This document shows, piece after piece, positions 5,313 through 6,092 of a stretch of DNA of 6,092 nt. The DNA comes from Gammaproteobacteria bacterium. GTDB lineage: Bacteria; Pseudomonadota; Gammaproteobacteria; Enterobacterales; Kangiellaceae. The notes under the pieces are model-generated. The model made no database searches and was not told the origin of the DNA. It saw nothing but the letters and a program-made list of their open reading frames with translations. The stretch covers positions 6,263-12,354 of the forward strand of contig NVTT01000039.1 of NCBI GenBank assembly GCA_002401655.1, written 5' to 3'. The stretch's first letter is position 1. Each line of letters starts with the position of its first letter. Made by a program: the position numbers and the translations under genes.

Positions 5313-6092
5313 TTACATATTCCGGCGATATTGACCACCGACTTCATATAGAGTCTGCGATATTTTACCTAGTGAGCAATATTTAGTAGCTTCCATTAGT
5401 ACTTCAAAAATATTCTTATTCTCTAAAGCGGCTGTTTGAATGGCTTTAACCTGCTCTTGAATTTGTTCGCCGTTAGCCGTGTGCAGTCGTTCTAACATGT
5501 TAATTTGATATCGTTTTTCTTCCTCAGTTGAGCGAATGACTTCGCTTGGAATGACTGTAGGCGAACCGTCAGCAGACAAGAAAGTGTTCACACCAATGAT
5601 TGGATATTCACCGGTATGTTTGAGCATTTCATAATGCATGGACTCTTCTTGAATTTTAGAACGCTGATACATGGTTTCCATTGCGCCTAAAACACCGCCA
5701 CGTTCACTGATACGTTCAAATTCTATGAGGATTGCTTCTTCAACTAAATCAGTTAACTCTTCAATAATAAACGAGCCCTGTAGAGGGTTCTGATTTTTGT
5801 TTAAACCGAGTTCACGATTGATAATTAATTGTATCGCCATCGCTCGTCTTACGGATGCTTCGGTCGGCGTTGTAATCGCTTCATCATAGGCATTAGTATG
5901 TAAAGAATTACAGTTATCATAAATCGCATAAAGCGCCTGTAAGGTGGTTCTAATATCATTAAAATCAATTTCCTGCGCATGTAAAGATCGTCCAGAGGTT
6001 TGAATATGATATTTAAGCATTTGCGCTCGAGAATTCGCTTTGTATTTATGCTTCATTGCTTTTGCCCATATCCGTCTAGCGACTCTTCCGAT
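5313..6092 (-). CDS. icmF: Fused isobutyryl-CoA mutase IcmF, C-terminal end (5' truncated by window)
   Basis: The last 259 residues of a much larger protein. The frame stays open to the right edge, and the 12 codons before the Met at 6056 ([12 protein letters not shown]) are clear family sequence, so that Met is internal. IcmF is a coenzyme-B12-dependent mutase of about 1,100 residues that interconverts isobutyryl-CoA and n-butyryl-CoA. It joins a B12-binding domain, a MeaI-type GTPase chaperone and the substrate-binding mutase domain in one chain. Only the end of the mutase domain is seen: [20 protein letters not shown], then [75 protein letters not shown] and [13 protein letters not shown]. 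The terminus [10 protein letters not shown] is what I associate with IcmF rather than ordinary methylmalonyl-CoA mutase. The fusion itself is outside the window, so a separate large subunit remains possible. The same-strand DUF1707 gene follows after 203 bp and is probably a separate unit. Confidence 0.88.
   Translation of the reverse strand: MGRVARRIWAKAMKHKYKANSRAQMLKYHIQTSGRSLHAQEIDFNDIRTTLQALYAIYDNCNSLHTNAYDEAITTPTEASVRRAMAIQLIINRELGLNKNQNPLQGSFIIEELTDLVEEAILIEFERISERGGVLGAMETMYQRSKIQEESMHYEMLKHTGEYPIIGVNTFLSADGSPTVIPSEVIRSTEEEKRYQINMLERLHTANGEQIQEQVKAIQTAALENKNIFEVLMEATKYCSLGKISQTLYEVGGQYRRNM

Noticed and set aside
6054..6056. ATG as the start of a 247-residue protein
   Set aside because: The frame continues upstream to the window edge with [12 protein letters not shown], which is conserved mutase sequence, so the Met is internal.
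1..6092. CRISPR array, phage, toxin-antitoxin, IS element or other defence system
   Set aside because: No regularly spaced direct repeats, transposase, integrase or paired small toxin/antitoxin genes are visible; the genes are ordinary chromosomal families.

Overview
The window is AT-rich bacterial chromosome, most likely from a marine gammaproteobacterium of the Alteromonadales/Colwelliaceae type. That assignment is an inference from AT-rich composition, a TATACT -10 box, Shine-Dalgarno sites, an outer-membrane-type lipoprotein, a fused IcmF mutase and the COG3146 acyltransferase. No 16S or other decisive marker is present. I see no phage, IS element, CRISPR array, tRNA or rRNA.

Layout from left to right: (1) the 3' end of a family III (CaiB/BaiF) CoA-transferase gene on the + strand, ending at 279; (2) a convergent COG3146/DUF482 GNAT-like acyltransferase on the - strand (307-1446); (3) a 218-bp divergent intergenic region with a clear -10 box for the next gene and a 12-bp palindrome; (4) a small MscS-type mechanosensitive channel on the + strand (1665-2513); (5) a convergent, AT-rich 111-bp gap with inverted repeats; (6) a two-gene - strand unit: a DUF1707/LiaF-like soluble protein (5109 to 4468), then 40 bp later an outer-membrane-type lipoprotein with a C-terminal serine beta-lactamase-like (S12) domain (4427 to 2625, GTG start); (7) a 203-bp gap holding a GC-rich perfect hairpin resembling a REP element; (8) the 3' end of icmF, a fused isobutyryl-CoA mutase, on the - strand, running off the right edge.

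The genes do not form one pathway. IcmF and the CoA-transferase both act on acyl-CoAs but sit at opposite ends on opposite strands. MscS protects against osmotic downshock. The most thought-provoking pair is the DUF1707/LiaF-like protein with the serine-hydrolase lipoprotein. LiaF-type domains are known from cell-envelope stress regulation in Firmicutes and S12 enzymes act on peptide, amide or ester bonds, so a shared envelope role is possible but unproven. Most of the window is ordinary core or near-core genome. I found no convincing evidence of a wholly new system.
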